From: Takifugu bimaculatus
Lineage: Eukaryota; Chordata; Actinopteri; Tetraodontiformes; Tetraodontidae
Length of the DNA stretch: 64,000 nucleotides
NCBI GenBank assembly: GCA_004026145.2
Contig: CP034990.1
Span: 6,776,812-6,840,811, forward strand
Direction: 5' to 3'
A model generated the notes under the pieces. That model saw only the letters and a list, made by a program, of their open reading frames with translations. It did no database searches and was not told the origin of the DNA. Positions 47,081-59,457 of this stretch are shown here, in pieces. Each line of letters opens with the position of its first letter. Position 1 is the first letter of the stretch. The translations under genes and the position numbers were made by a program.

Positions 47081-48731
47081 ATCTGCTTCATGAGTGCATG
47101 TGTCAGCTTCTTTAAAAACTCTTCTTTCACGGTCTTCACCCACTCAACACACATATACACAAATAGAGAATCTGTCAGTGACATGTCACACAAGGATAAG
47201 ACTATAAATATCACTGGATTTTGTGATTAAGCTGTGCAACCTTAGGCCACAGTCGGGAAGCTAAATTTAAACTTCTAATTACTTCCACTGTGGAATAATA
47301 ATTCACTACAAGAGATGTTTGAGCAACCCTAAACTTCATTAAAAGATGGATTGACCTACAGCTTATCCTTTTAGCCACCATTGAGTTATGAGGAGTATAT
47401 GTTTACAACCCATAATGATTCTTCCCAAAATGCATCTGTCCACATTTAAGCTGTCGTTAAAATGGGTCCATACCATTAATGGGAAGATCATTCATTTCAT
47501 TGAAGTCATACATTGCTGTCGCTCTTCATGTCTGTGGTGGGTTTTCAGAATCCAAATATGATTTTTGTCTCTGAGGAAACAGCTAATTTATTATTGCCAA
47601 GATTAGCAGTGACAACAACAGGGCCTCAGTTGGCATCAGTACCTGATGTTTCTGGCTCGAGAGGTTAAATGATTATAGAGGAAGTTATAGAAGAATTTAT
47701 GGTCTCTGTCACTGGAATCAAGTCCATACACAGCCATTTGTCCCGTTTCTGTCTCAGCAATTTTCGGTGTGTAGTTTGTGTCCTCTTTGGCCTAAGGTGA
47801 GGTTATTGTAGTTGCCAGTTCCGGTAATAATTGTGAGGTGATGAAAATGGGCAGGGCTTGTGATATGCTGAATCATTATATCAGATTTTCCTGTTTTATC
47901 TGTGGAGCATCAGGTTAAAGTCTGACTATTGCTCAGGTTTCACTGGTAATCAGTCGCCATTTCAGAAAAATACTTGTAATCTCATGTTTCAGAGTTGCCA
48001 CTTGCCATCACACACACAAAGTTGGTGTTTTCCTTCACTGTTTCTTCTCCCCTGACACAAAGATGGAGATGAAAGAAGCATTTAAATAAAGATAAAAACA
48101 CAATGTGATGCATAAATGCACACCCTCTTTTGCTTCTGATCTTTCTTTATTCTTTACCATTTAAAATACATTTTTATTTCATTGAGCTGATTAATTTAAT
48201 CTATCAAACTGATCAAACTGAGAAATCAAGAGGGTTTGTGCTGCTTAAATTTCATATAATGGTCTTAAATGATGAAATAACTTATTTTCATCTGGTTTGA
48301 TTATTATTATCATGATTCATGAATTACTCTCTTGTGCACCAGGACATGATGAGCATGTTAATCGGTGACTAGCAGTTAAAAGAAGGTATCCACTGGGATA
48401 CAGATTTAATATCTCAGGCCATAGACAAGCTTCGCAATATGAAAAAACCCAACGTAGCATGGCGTAGTGTCCCCGTCACTGAGTACATCGTTGTCATATA
48501 GAGATCAGAAGCAGGTTGGTGGGAGTCAGGAAAGTGCCCCGAATTAACCATGTTACCTCGAGATGAAAGTTCTAAACAGAAAGCAAATACTGCAGGGGAG
48601 CATTGAATTACAGGTTTTTCCAAAGTTAAATGTTGGGGAGAAAAGGATCAGTTTTCTCCCCGAGCTGTTGCCTTCAGAGGAATGAGATGGAAGCTTCAGT
48701 TTACTTGCTGCAAGGGCAACCACACGTCTGC
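47081..48731. other. No recognised gene
   Basis: Unique AT-rich DNA with small frames only. Confidence 0.4.
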
Positions 48732-49611
48732 AGTGTGGCTACCAGTGTGGGCTACCAGTGTGAGCTACCAGTGTACCTACCAGTGTGGCTACCAGTGTAG
48801 CTACCAGTGTGGGCTACCAGTGTGGGCTACCAGTGTAGCTACCAGTGTGGCTACCAGTGTGGGCTACCAGTGTGGGCTACCAGTGTAGCTACCAGTGTGG
48901 CTACCAGTGTGGGCTACCAGTGTGGCTACCAGTGTAGCTACCAGTGTGGCCTACGTGTGTTGCCTACCAGTGTGGGCTACCAGTGTGGGCTACCAGTGTG
49001 GCTACCAGTGTGGGCTACCAGTGTGGGCTACCAGTGTAGCTACCAGTGTGGGCTACCAGTGTGGCTACCAGTGTGGGCTACCAGTGTGGGCTACCAGTGT
49101 AGCTACCAGTGTAGCTACCAGTGTGGCTACCAGTGTAGCTACCAGTGTGGCCTACCTGTGTGGCTACCAGTGTGGCCTACGTGTGTTGCCTACGTGTGTT
49201 GCCTACCAGTGTGGGCTACCAGTGTGGCTACCAGTGTGGCTACCAGTGTAGCTACCAGTGTGGCCTACGTGTGTTGCCTACCAGTGTGGGCTACCAGTGT
49301 GGCTACCAGTGTGAGCTACCAGTGTGGCTACCAGTGTGAGCTACCAGTGTGGCTACCAGTGTGGGCTACCAGTGTGGGCTACCAGTGTGGCTACCAGTGT
49401 GGCTACCAGTGTGGCTACCAGTGTGAGCTACCAGTGTGGCTACCAGTGTAGCTACCAGTGTGGCTACCAGTGTGAGCTACCAGTGTGAGCTACCAGTGTG
49501 GGCTACCAGTGTGGCTACCAGTGTGAGCTACCAGTGTGGCTACCAGTGTGGCTACCAGTGTGGCTACCAGTGTGAGCTACCAGTGTGAGCTACCAGTGTG
49601 GCTACCAGTGG
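48732..49611. repeat. 12-15-bp minisatellite (GTGTGGCTACCA family)
   Basis: About 70 copies of CTACCAGTGTGG with GTGTGGGCTACCA, GTGTAGCTACCA and GTGTGAGCTACCA variants and occasional CTACGTGTGTTGC. Most units are 12 or 13 bp, so frames of up to 214 residues arise by chance and are not genes. Confidence 0.95.
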
Positions 49612-50754
49612 GGGCCCTGGGGAGGTTTATTCTTATACTAGCATACGAACATGTAAGATTACAATAAGCGTAAGTGTAAGCGTCACATGATAAAACAAAG
49701 CATGATATATACAAAAGGAACATATAAGAAAATGGGGGATGGGGTGTCACAGGATGTTCAGGTTGTCTCCCGCTATCCCGAGGTGATAGAACAGTTAGAG
49801 CAGGTCAGGGTTCTGGTCAGGAGTGGTAATAAGTAGTTACAGCATTGCTATATGAACAGTTTGAACCTAACACTATAATACAGCCATGAGGAATGCATAT
49901 CGGATTTTCAAAATGCCTGTGGTGGTTATTTGTTTGCTGTGTTTGGTACAAAGCTGACAATGCTATGTGAAGGGCTAATTGAGATCTTACCCTTGATTTT
50001 ACAAACAAAGTGAAAGGTGGTTGGAAAAGATGCATAATCAGTATTCATACAAATCTGTAAGGACATTGTAGTCAGGTCGGTCGAGCATGTGCGCTCTGTC
50101 ATAAGTCATGGAATGTTGCAAAAGCTCCCTGAAAGCTGTAAGAATATTCAGTGTGATCTGTGATCCACTCTAACACGTGGTTCAAATATTGGCTTCGCTG
50201 GTTCATTTCTTCCTGAGTTCATGGAAATGAACCAATAGCAATGAAATCATGCATGCACCTGCTATCACAGACCCAGGATTGAAGAACTATTGGTCAATAT
50301 TTGGTAGAAGCCAGGAGCTTCTTTTCATTGTCTCTGAACTGTTGAACAACAGAGGAAACAAGTCCATTTTAATAGACTGTCAGATAAGTGCAGAATATTT
50401 TAGCTGGTAGCAACAATCGCCAGATGAGTCTGTGCAGAAGGTCCAGCATGTTAGCTAGTGTAGCTCGGTCTCTGATTGTAAAACTCTTTGAACTCCTGTG
50501 GTGAGTTGCTATTTTCATCACACTGTATTCAAGCCACCAACCTTTCTGCAGTAACAGTGGACAAAACCACTGATGAAATGTGGATTTGATGTACTTGAGA
50601 TGAATGGAAAATGTCAGATGGATGATCAAACTGGCCATATTTTGAAGCTCAGGTTGCAGTTTGATGTCGCTTGGACATATTATTATCCATCAAGGCTGAT
50701 CTTGGAAACAGACTCAAACATCCTGGACTGCACAGCACAGAACCGGGCGTCTCC
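49612..50754. other. No recognised gene
   Basis: Unique DNA without a supported exon. Confidence 0.4.
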
Positions 50755-50999
50755 ACCTTCTCGCCATTGATTACCGTAATGTGTGGCAAGATTACGTGCG
50801 GCAGCTCGATTTCCTTCTTCAACCGCCAGAGTGATCGCTTTTAACTTAAAAGTTGCATCATAAGCTTTTCTTCTAGTATTTTCCAGGTTGATGAGGGTTA
50901 GTAAAAATGACCAATTCACAATAGTTGTGATAGTGCGCCACGAAAAAAAATAAAAATAAGCTGCACCGTAGAATAAGCCGCAGTGTTTAAAGTATAGGA
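50755..50999 (-). mobile_element. Pogo-like transposon remnant with HTH fragment
   Basis: The minus strand encodes RRKAYDATFKLKAITLAVEE and GNRAAARNLA, the same Brinker-type DNA-binding start as the 34204-34767 protein, then degenerates. TIR-like GCACCGTAGAATAAGCCGCA lies near 50962-50981. Confidence 0.65.
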
Positions 51000-51136
51000 A
51001 AAAAGTAGGTACGTGTGTAGCACTTGGATATAAACATGCCTCTAAAGTTGCCTTTAGCAACTTCTGTATCCCCTCTAACAGACACTGCAGGGTCTGTGCT
51101 GCACACACTCATCCTGGCTATGTGACTCTTACAGGC

Positions 51137-51908
51137 CACCTAACCCTAACCCGAACCACTAACCCTAACCCCTAACCTAACCTGAACCACTAACCCTAAC
51201 CACTAACCATAACCCTAACCCTAACCTTAACCTAACCCGAACCACTAACCACTAACCCTAACCACTAACCCTAACCCTCTAACCCTAACCACTAACCCTA
51301 ACCCTAACCCTAACCACTAACCCTAACCACTAACCCTAACCCGAACCACTAACCCTAACCACTAACCCCTAACCTACTAACCCTAACCTAACCCATAACC
51401 CCTCACCACTAACCCTAACCTAACCACTAACCCTAACCCCTAACCCCAACCTAACCACTAACCCATAACCACTAAGCCTAACCTAACCCATAACCCTAAC
51501 CACTAACCCTAACCTAACCCCTAACCTAACCACTAACCCTAACCTAACCCATAACCCTAACCACTAACCCTAACCTAACCCCTAACCTAACCACTAACCT
51601 AACCACTAACCCTAACCTAACCACTAACCCTAACCACTAACCCATAACCCCTAACCATAAGCCTAACCTAACCCTAACCCTCACCACTAACCCTAACCAC
51701 TAACCCTAACCTAACCACTAACCCTAACCTAACCACTAACCCCTAACCACTAACCCTAACCTAACCACTAACCCTAACCACTAACCCATAACCCCTAACC
51801 ATAAGCCTAACCTAACCCATAACCCCTCACCACTAACCCTAACCACTAACCCTAACCACTAACCCTAACCACTAACCCTAACCTAACCACTAACCCTAAC
51901 CTAACACT
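51137..51908. repeat. Telomere-like array with ACCACTAACCCTAA variants
   Basis: About 770 bp of CCCTAA strand mixed with CCACTAA, CCTAACCTAA and CCATAACC variants. Irregular, with no clear higher-order period. Confidence 0.93.
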
Positions 51909-54303
51909 AGCCCAAACAATGGCACGCTGCTGAGCAGAAAGCTTGTGCCTTGACACAGGAGGATCTTGCCAATGGTCATTACAGACCAACAGAAAGAACA
52001 ACCTCATGGTCTCTTGCTGATTAAAATGGATAAATTCAAATACTTTTTGATGGTGTGAACCTCAAGCATTGAGTACACAGTTCCATACCCCTACCCACAT
52101 AACCTAACCCTAACCCTAACCTAACCCCTACCCACCTTCCTTTGCTCATCCCCACACACCTGTGGACGGAACAGGCCTCTTCAGTTTAGCAGTAATTTGT
52201 CTTCATGCTGCTGGTCGAAGTCTGACCACATAATGAAATTGTCTGTCTATGCGTAATAGATCAAATACACACACCCTGCAACAAAGTATAGCAGTTCACA
52301 TAAAATATATGTAAAAGAAATACATCCAGACTAGAGAAAAATGCATAAAATTAGATCAGAGAGGGACATGAAGAATTGGTATGACAAAAGATACACAGGG
52401 CAATATATCAGCATCCTGGTGTGTGCAAGGCTGGAATGGCAGCAAGTATCAGTCAGTAATGACAAAATCAAGGCTTTCTAGTTCATTCTTTTCATTCCAG
52501 GCTTAGCAATAGCTTGCACTAGCTAGTGACTAGCCCAATACAAAGTCCCTAAAAACATCCAACTCTGACAGCATTTACTGAAGAAGTGATGACCATATTA
52601 TGTTTCAATCCACCGTAACAAATCAGTAGCTGCATCTACAAGACATTTGAATACTGGAGAAAAAAACCCAACAACAAATGAAAACCCCAAAACTGGTACT
52701 GATGTTTGTACTTTTCTTAATGAATACAGGTAAGTGTGAATATGTCATGTAACAGACATTAGACCTGCATATTGTTGGATGTTTTCCCACCAGGGCCCCG
52801 TCTGTTTCCATTAAAAGACCCAGGAAATGACGGATGACTCGGTTGTATGACCAAAACCAAATGATTTTTATAGATAATATATAATTTAAAAACACCCAGT
52901 CAGTCAGCACAAGATATAAAATATATTGCAAAATTGTGGCTTTGTTTAAAGAGTAATGAAATGCAAGTTGATTTCAATATATATCCTGGTTTATCTGAGA
53001 GCGATACTGACACTGTGTCAGTTTTGTTGCTGCAATTAGAAATCCATTTACCAGGTGAATGGATTTAGTAGCAGACAAACAAGTCCACTTTGGAAAGACA
53101 ATGATAACGCTGATGTTACAAATGTGGCACAATAAGGGAGATGAATGGAGTGGAGGTAGAATTGATCCGGACGCGCTCACCAAGAGAAACAGGAATCAAA
53201 AACTCGCGGGTCCACAATGATTTTTTAATGCAGTAGTGAGTGCAGAGAAAAAAATCTCTAATCAAATTTGAAAATCCTTGTCAAAATCTTGTTCCAATTG
53301 TCAAAATTAGATTTCATTGTAGTCTGCAGCTCTGATTTGTAAATTCAAATTAAAAATTGTAAGTTCAATTAAAAATGATTTAAAATTAAAATTTCTTTTA
53401 ATTTCAATTTTAAGCTTCCTGAAATTTAAAAGTAATTGGGAGAAATTCATTATAGCTAATATGCTGAATTATCATCATGATTCCAGATTTTGTTCTTAGA
53501 AATCAGTGGAAGGTTCGGGTTAGACTATTCATGAGCAGATTAATGATTTCAGACTGACCCAAAAGCCAATCTGTCACTGTCAGAAACATCCTTTTGTAGA
53601 CTCTGAAATTTGAAATATTTTTTGGTCATTGTTTTATTTCTTGTACTACAAAAAGGTTAAATAAATAATTGTATTCCTTAAAAGGACTAATAATGTATTT
53701 GCCTATGATATATTATTTTTTAAAGCATTAAAGAAATCTCTGTAACACCAACATGATTGTCTTTTTTCTTATTAGCTGTTCAAATTAAGTCAGATGTTTT
53801 CAAAGGTTTGGAAAAGCTTCTTTTTTGAATTAGCAATGCTCAATTCTTTTAATGGGTTCGAACCCTTTGCTTTAAGGATTGGACACTTCTAGAAACTCAA
53901 ATCTGAATTGTGTTCAGAACAAATAGTAAAATGGGGCAAATTTATTCTACATTATGTTTCTGTAAAGTTTATTTTCTATAATCATCAAATCCTGAATCTA
54001 AACAGAAACAACTCAATTTTCCCAAATTCAAATAGCCGATAAGGAACTCATTAAAGCCGTATTATGTATTTAGACATTTTAAACGGGTTAGTTGTCTCCT
54101 GTGGGCACTCAGTATCTGCAGGAATGATGTTAAACAAGCAGCATTAATGTTGCTGAAGGGAAGCGAGCAATTTCCTCGATAATCATTAATTACCCTCAAC
54201 AGAAACATGGTAATAAAACACTCCTGTGTTATTCATAATCTTAACAACCATTTACACATCATTATTACCATTTGAGTGTGTATTGATCAGAATTGGAACA
54301 ACA
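51909..54303. other. No recognised gene
   Basis: Includes a short telomere-like run at 52100-52134. Otherwise AT-rich unique DNA, including an A/T-only-like stretch at 53340-53410. Confidence 0.4.
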
Positions 54304-54310
54304 ATATATA

Positions 54311-54403
<93 letters not shown>

Positions 54404-54443
54404 CACACGTGTGTATATACATGTGTGTATGTGTTTGTGTGTG
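54304..54443. repeat. Compound (TA)n/(TG)n microsatellite
   Basis: TATA runs flank a GTGTGT run of about 28 bases at 54354-54382, followed by more TATA and GTGT blocks. All frames through it are spurious. Confidence 0.95.
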
Positions 54444-54529
54444 TGAGAGTCATCTGCAATGCAACCCTAACCCTTGTCCACCAGTGTGTTGGCTTTGCCC
54501 TTTGTTGATTAGTTCCCATCGTTGCTTAC

Positions 54530-55495
54530 TAAAGAGAGACTCAGTGTGTCCCGGTTCTTCTCCTGGGTCTCCTCCTGGTGGGACATGCTTGCAACACCTC
54601 CCAAGGGAGGCGTCCATGGGGCGTCCAATACAGATGTCCGAGCCACCTCAGCTGGCTTCTTTAAGTGTGGAGAAGCAGCAGCTCCACACTGAACTGCTCC
54701 CAGTTTGCAGTGCACTCTGTTAACCTGAAGAGGAAATTTGTTTCAGCCACCTATATCAAGCATCTTGTTCTTTCAGTCATGACCGAATGTTCATGACCAC
54801 AGACTGACCAATAAACTGACTGTTGGCTCAGCTCCTTTACCATGACAGTGTCCAAAATGCACTGGGAACAGGTCTGACACTGCCTGCAATGCAGCCCTAG
54901 CTTCTGCTGTGGTGGTACAGGGGATCATACAGCCCTTAGCAGGTCTTCAGTAGGTCTCCAAACCCAACCCCATACTACTGAGGCACTCGTTTGGACTTTT
55001 CCCCTGGCTCCAGGGTAGGGCCACAGTGACGACAATCTGGGGGACATAAACTGCCCTGGTGTCGTCCAGGGGTCTGCAGCCTTTACCAAAAGAACCATTT
55101 TGCACCTTCTTCCATCACGGTAAGGTGGTGGGTTAGGGTTAGGGGGTTAGGGTTAGGGGGTTAGGTTGGGGTTGGGGGTTAGGGTTAGAGGGTTAGGGTT
55201 AGAGGGTTAGGGTTAGGGTTGGGGGTTAGGGTTAGGGTTAGGGTTGGGGTTAGGTTAGGGGGTTAGGGTTAGGGGGTTAGGTTAGGGTTGGGGGTTAGGG
55301 TTAGGGGGTTAGGGTTGTTAGGGTTAGGGTTAGGGTTGGGGGTTAGGGTTGGGTTAGGGTTGGGGGTTAGGGTTAGAGGGTTAGGGTTGTTAGGGTTAGG
55401 GGGTTAGGGTTAGAGGGCTGGGGTTGTTAGGTTTAGGGGGTTAGGGTTGGGTTAGGGTTGGGGGTTAGGGTTGTGATTCAAGGAGATTAACAAAT
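54530..55495 (-). mobile_element. Rex3-like (RTE-group) LINE remnant, interrupted by telomere-like DNA
   Basis: The plus strand at 54550-54670 (GGTGGGACATGCTTGCAACA, CTCCCAAGGGAGGCGTCCAT, GAGCCACCTCAGCTGGCT) and at 54745-54835 matches the complement of the 3' reverse-transcriptase part of a very common fish LINE. The upstream part, ending ATCACGGTAAGGTGGTG, is at 55100-55132, and its continuation GATTCAAGGAGATTAA is found only after the array at 55477. Family naming is from memory of fish repeats. Confidence 0.6.
55133..55476. repeat. Telomere-like array (TTAGGG strand) inside the LINE
   Basis: About 340 bp of TTAGGG with frequent TTAGGGGG and GTTGGGG variants, opposite in strand to most telomere-like DNA in the window. 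Confidence 0.93.
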
Positions 55496-58016
55496 AAAAT
55501 GTAAGTATGCAAAATTCAAGTGTGTGTGTGTGTGTGTGAGAAAGGGAGATACTACTGTTTTCCAAGTATGTGTGTATCTAAGTATATGAACCGTATTCCT
55601 TTTGATTTAACTCTCATAAAAACTGGCAAGATAACCTCCCCCCCCTCCCGCCCCCCAGGTGCACACACACAACGTCTCCTTTCCATCCGCTTTGCTTTTT
55701 AAATGAACCACAACCAGCACCGTGCTCAGTGTTCTGTCATCAAGATGACCTGGGTGCTCCAACATGGCTGCAGCAGTTTTCAGGGGTCTCACAGCTCCGC
55801 CTCCTCCTTCCATGAGAGAAGGTAAAGCTCATCTTCAGGCTATCAGATAAATGCTGTTATTTTGATTACACTGATTGATAACATTTTAATGTGGCTTGTA
55901 TCATTTTAAAGCCTTAAACTCTATCTCTTTCATTTCCTAACTTCACTCACTTCTGAAGTATTCAAGATAAATTTCTTCTGCTCCAGGACCAGACTCAAAA
56001 TCAAAGCTTTTCCAGACACTTGTCACAGATATCTTTATCAGTTTGGTGTAGTAGGTATATAAATGCCGTCCATTAATTTAGACTAAAATGATAAAATGAT
56101 GTTGCATGATATCAACTTTGAAAATGTCAAGTTTTTTCAATTTACCATTCACTTATTTAAAATGTGTCCTTGGGTTAGGTTAGGGTTAGGGTTAGGTTAG
56201 GGTTAACCCTAACAAAAGCTGTAAGAAATTGCTTTTAAAATTACTGGGACTTGAAAGAAAACTTGCAACTGTTGCCACTAGATGTCAGTAGAAAGCCGTG
56301 ATGATCACCATACGTGCTCAAAACACCGTCCCTGTCAGGTTGTGCCAGTGCATAATAAGCTGGGATTGCAATTAGACCAACATACAGATGTGAAAGTGTT
56401 GCTCGGTGCCAAAAACGTTGCTTCAGCTGGAGTCTCTCCACCCACCGCCGGCTCCTTGTTCAGTCTGAGACCCTGTTTGCCATTTTCAAGGGCATTAGTA
56501 AGAAATCCCACTCATAAACAACCAGACCACAGTCATTGACCGTTTCTTTTCTTCTTACCTGAAGGCAGAAGATTAATAGAGAAAATATTTTCTCCATGTG
56601 TGAATGCAGCTACTTTCAGATGTCAGATCTATAGGATCAGCTGCCTGTCAGAGTTTTTGAAAGCTTTAAAAGTTAAAGATATTCTTTTTTACAAATCAGT
56701 CTATGTAGCACCTTTGTTTACAGCCACTGTACATATATGTGTGTAAAATGTACTATGTTTATTCAAATTATTATACTATTGGACTCTGTGGGCTTTACAG
56801 TGCCTTAAAAGACCGATTTAGATGCACTGCGATGCTGTGGGTACCGCTGATGAATTCAGTTGATCGAGTCATGGCTTCTCTGCTGGTGGTGCCAGCCCTT
56901 TTCTGTCTACCCTGACTTTCATTTGCAATTCTATCAAATCCCACAGTGACATAGTCCACCTCATATTTCACCTCAGGATAGACTGGCATTAAAATATTGT
57001 TGCGGTATTGTTGCTGCAGGTTAGCATGTGCTGTTGTGTATCGGAACTGAAGGAGTGAGACTGAGATTGTGATTTTGACTTAATTTAAATGGCACATCAG
57101 ATCATAGTGCCAGTGATAAGAAATGGATGAAATGTAAGAAAACTATGGGCTTTAGTTAGTTGGAAAGGTATTTGAGACTCCACGAGGGAGATGGGCTGCA
57201 AAACAAATTAGAAGGGAGGGGAAAAAAGGAGTGTTTGAAAGGGTGATGAAATTAAAGGGTGAATTCAGATGGAAAGGCATCGCTGTTCATTCAAGCTGAA
57301 AGTTGAATTACAGTTTACAAACCTCTGACCAGCTTCAGACAGTCTGTGCTGTATGTGTTAGCTTTTTCATCAGGCACTGATGGAGCATCACGCATCGTAC
57401 CAAATGTTCAGATTCCTCCACCTGGATTATGCTGTTTCTTCACTTTACTTTGTAGTATTTTAATTATTCCCAAGTAGCATGAAATGAATAATTTGGTCTT
57501 GACTCTGGTCAGCTTCTCAGCAAAACAGACATTATTGCAAAGGCAGCGTTGGAGAAAGAAGCAAACTTCACTCTGTCTCCCAGATCAGGAGGGGTGATGT
57601 GATAAATGATTGTGATGTTGTTCATGAAATCTGCTGAAACGGTGCAAAGCTGCAATGTCGGCAACTTACGACAGCAGGATCGACCAGTCCTGTAGCTGCT
57701 ACCTCACTAGGAGCTGTTTGTATCCTAAAATGTATTACTTTATGTGCCAAAATCATAAAAACAATATAAACTAATAATGATGGTGATGATAGAAAGGAGA
57801 GCAGCATATCACACTGCACCAGGGATATTTAGACAAGGTCGTCTATATATATTTATATTTTATATTTTTGGGAATCAATGAGTTCAGATAACTGCAGCAA
57901 TTGCACAGGGTCATTTATTTCTCAGGCCAAACGCATTTTTAGTGTTTTTAGGAATCATGTTCTTCACCGTATGAACTTTGTGAATGTGATGAACCTTTGG
58001 TAAAGCACAATAAGAG
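55496..58016. other. No recognised gene
   Basis: Contains a short head-to-head telomere-like run (56172-56213) and scattered small frames. The frame at 56795-56989 on the minus strand (VKYEVDYVTVGFDRIANESQ) is not recognised. Confidence 0.4.
56172..56213. repeat. Head-to-head telomere-like junction
   Basis: GGGTTAGGTTAGGGTTAGG turns at GGGTTAACCCTAAC (centre 56204-56205) from the TTAGGG to the CCCTAA strand. Confidence 0.9.
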
Positions 58017-58941
58017 TGGGTTAGGGTTAACTCTAACTCTAACTCTAACTCTAACCCTAACTCTAACCCTAACCCTTACCCTAACCCTAACCTAACCCCA
58101 AACCCAGCTCCCTTCCTCACCCCAAGCCTAACCCTAACCCCTCCCACCCCTAACCCTAAACCCAACCCTAACCCTAAACCTAACCCTAACCCCAACCCCT
58201 ACACCCTCCTAACCCCAACCTCTACCTTCCCCCCAACCCTAACCCTAACCCCAACCCTAACCCTTGCCCCTACCCCAAGCTCAATCCTAACCACATACCT
58301 ACTCGCCATTCCACCAAAGTCTTCTCAGACTGGGCGATCCAACTCTCTCCCCTATCCTGTCCGGAACTCCTCGAGCCCTGGCTGATAGCCCCTAACCCTA
58401 ACCCTAACCCTAAAAGTTTTATCCCAAACCCTGAACCCTAACCCTAACCCTAACCCTAGCTCTAACCCTAACCCTTACCCTTACCCTAGCTCTAACCCTA
58501 GCTCTAACCCTAGCTCTAACCCTAACTCTAACCCTAGCTCTAACCCTAACCCTTACCCTAACCCTTACCCTAACCCTAGCTCTAACCCTAGCTCTAACCC
58601 TAGCTCTAACTCTAACCCTAACCCTAGCTCTAACCCCAACCCTAACCCTAGCTCTAACCCTAACCCTAGCTCTAACCCTAGCTCTAACCCTAACTCTAAC
58701 CCTAACCCTAGCTCTAACCCTAACCCTAGCTCTAACCCTAACCCTAACCCTAACCCTAACCCTAACCCTAGCTCTAACCCTAACTCTAACCCTAGCTCTA
58801 ACCCTAACCCTAGCTCTAACCCTAACCCTAGCTCTAACCCTAACCCTAACCCTAGCTCTAACCCTAGCTCAAACCCTAACCCTAACCCTAACCCTAGCTC
58901 TAACCCTAACTCTAACCCTAACCATAACCCTAGCCTTAGCC
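58017..58941. repeat. Telomere-like array with CTAGCTCTAACC variant
   Basis: Begins with a head-to-head turn (GGGTTAGGGTTAACTCTAAC, centre 58028), then CCCTAA with CTCTAA variants, a degenerate C-rich part (58090-58390), and from 58440 a regular alternation of CCCTAACCCTAGCTCTAAC. Confidence 0.92.
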
Positions 58942-59416
58942 TTGCTCACCTTTCCTGATAAATGAATGCCCAAACACTAATGATCGAGTGTGATATCAAA
59001 CAAAGAGCAACTGGATTTGTGTAATTTTCTGAACTGTGGTGTGAGCAGGTGAGAGGCAACCCCCCGCCCCCCTCGGTCATGTCTGGTTCCAAAATAGGAC
59101 ATCTTACTTTCACACACACACACGCACACTACTGTTTGTCTCTCCTGGCTGTTGAACTAACAGTAAAAGACAGTTTATACTTGTGGAATAATTGATTAAT
59201 TTTGTTTGGCCCAGCCTCCTCCAAAACAAATCCAATACAACTGTCTGCACCCGACCTGTGCACCCATCCCAGTGGCTTTATCTCTGTGTGTATGTCTGTG
59301 TGCGTGCATGTACTGTAGTTGTCTATACTGTCGTTCTCTTGCTCTCCCTCTCTCTTTGTCTCTCTCTCTTGGGCAGTCTGTCTGTCTGTCTCTTACTCTG
59401 TCTTTCTCTGTGGCCA

Positions 59417-59457
<41 letters not shown>

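Noticed and set aside
46727..47230. 167-residue plus-strand frame
   Set aside because: Mostly a (CCTCT)n microsatellite; the unique tail has no recognised domain.
48807..49451. 214-residue frame with GYQCG/LPVWATSV repeats
   Set aside because: Produced by a 12-13-bp minisatellite; no start context, no non-repeat sequence.
54226..54723. 165-residue frame through the TA/TG microsatellite
   Set aside because: First half is microsatellite, second half is LINE remnant read on the wrong strand.
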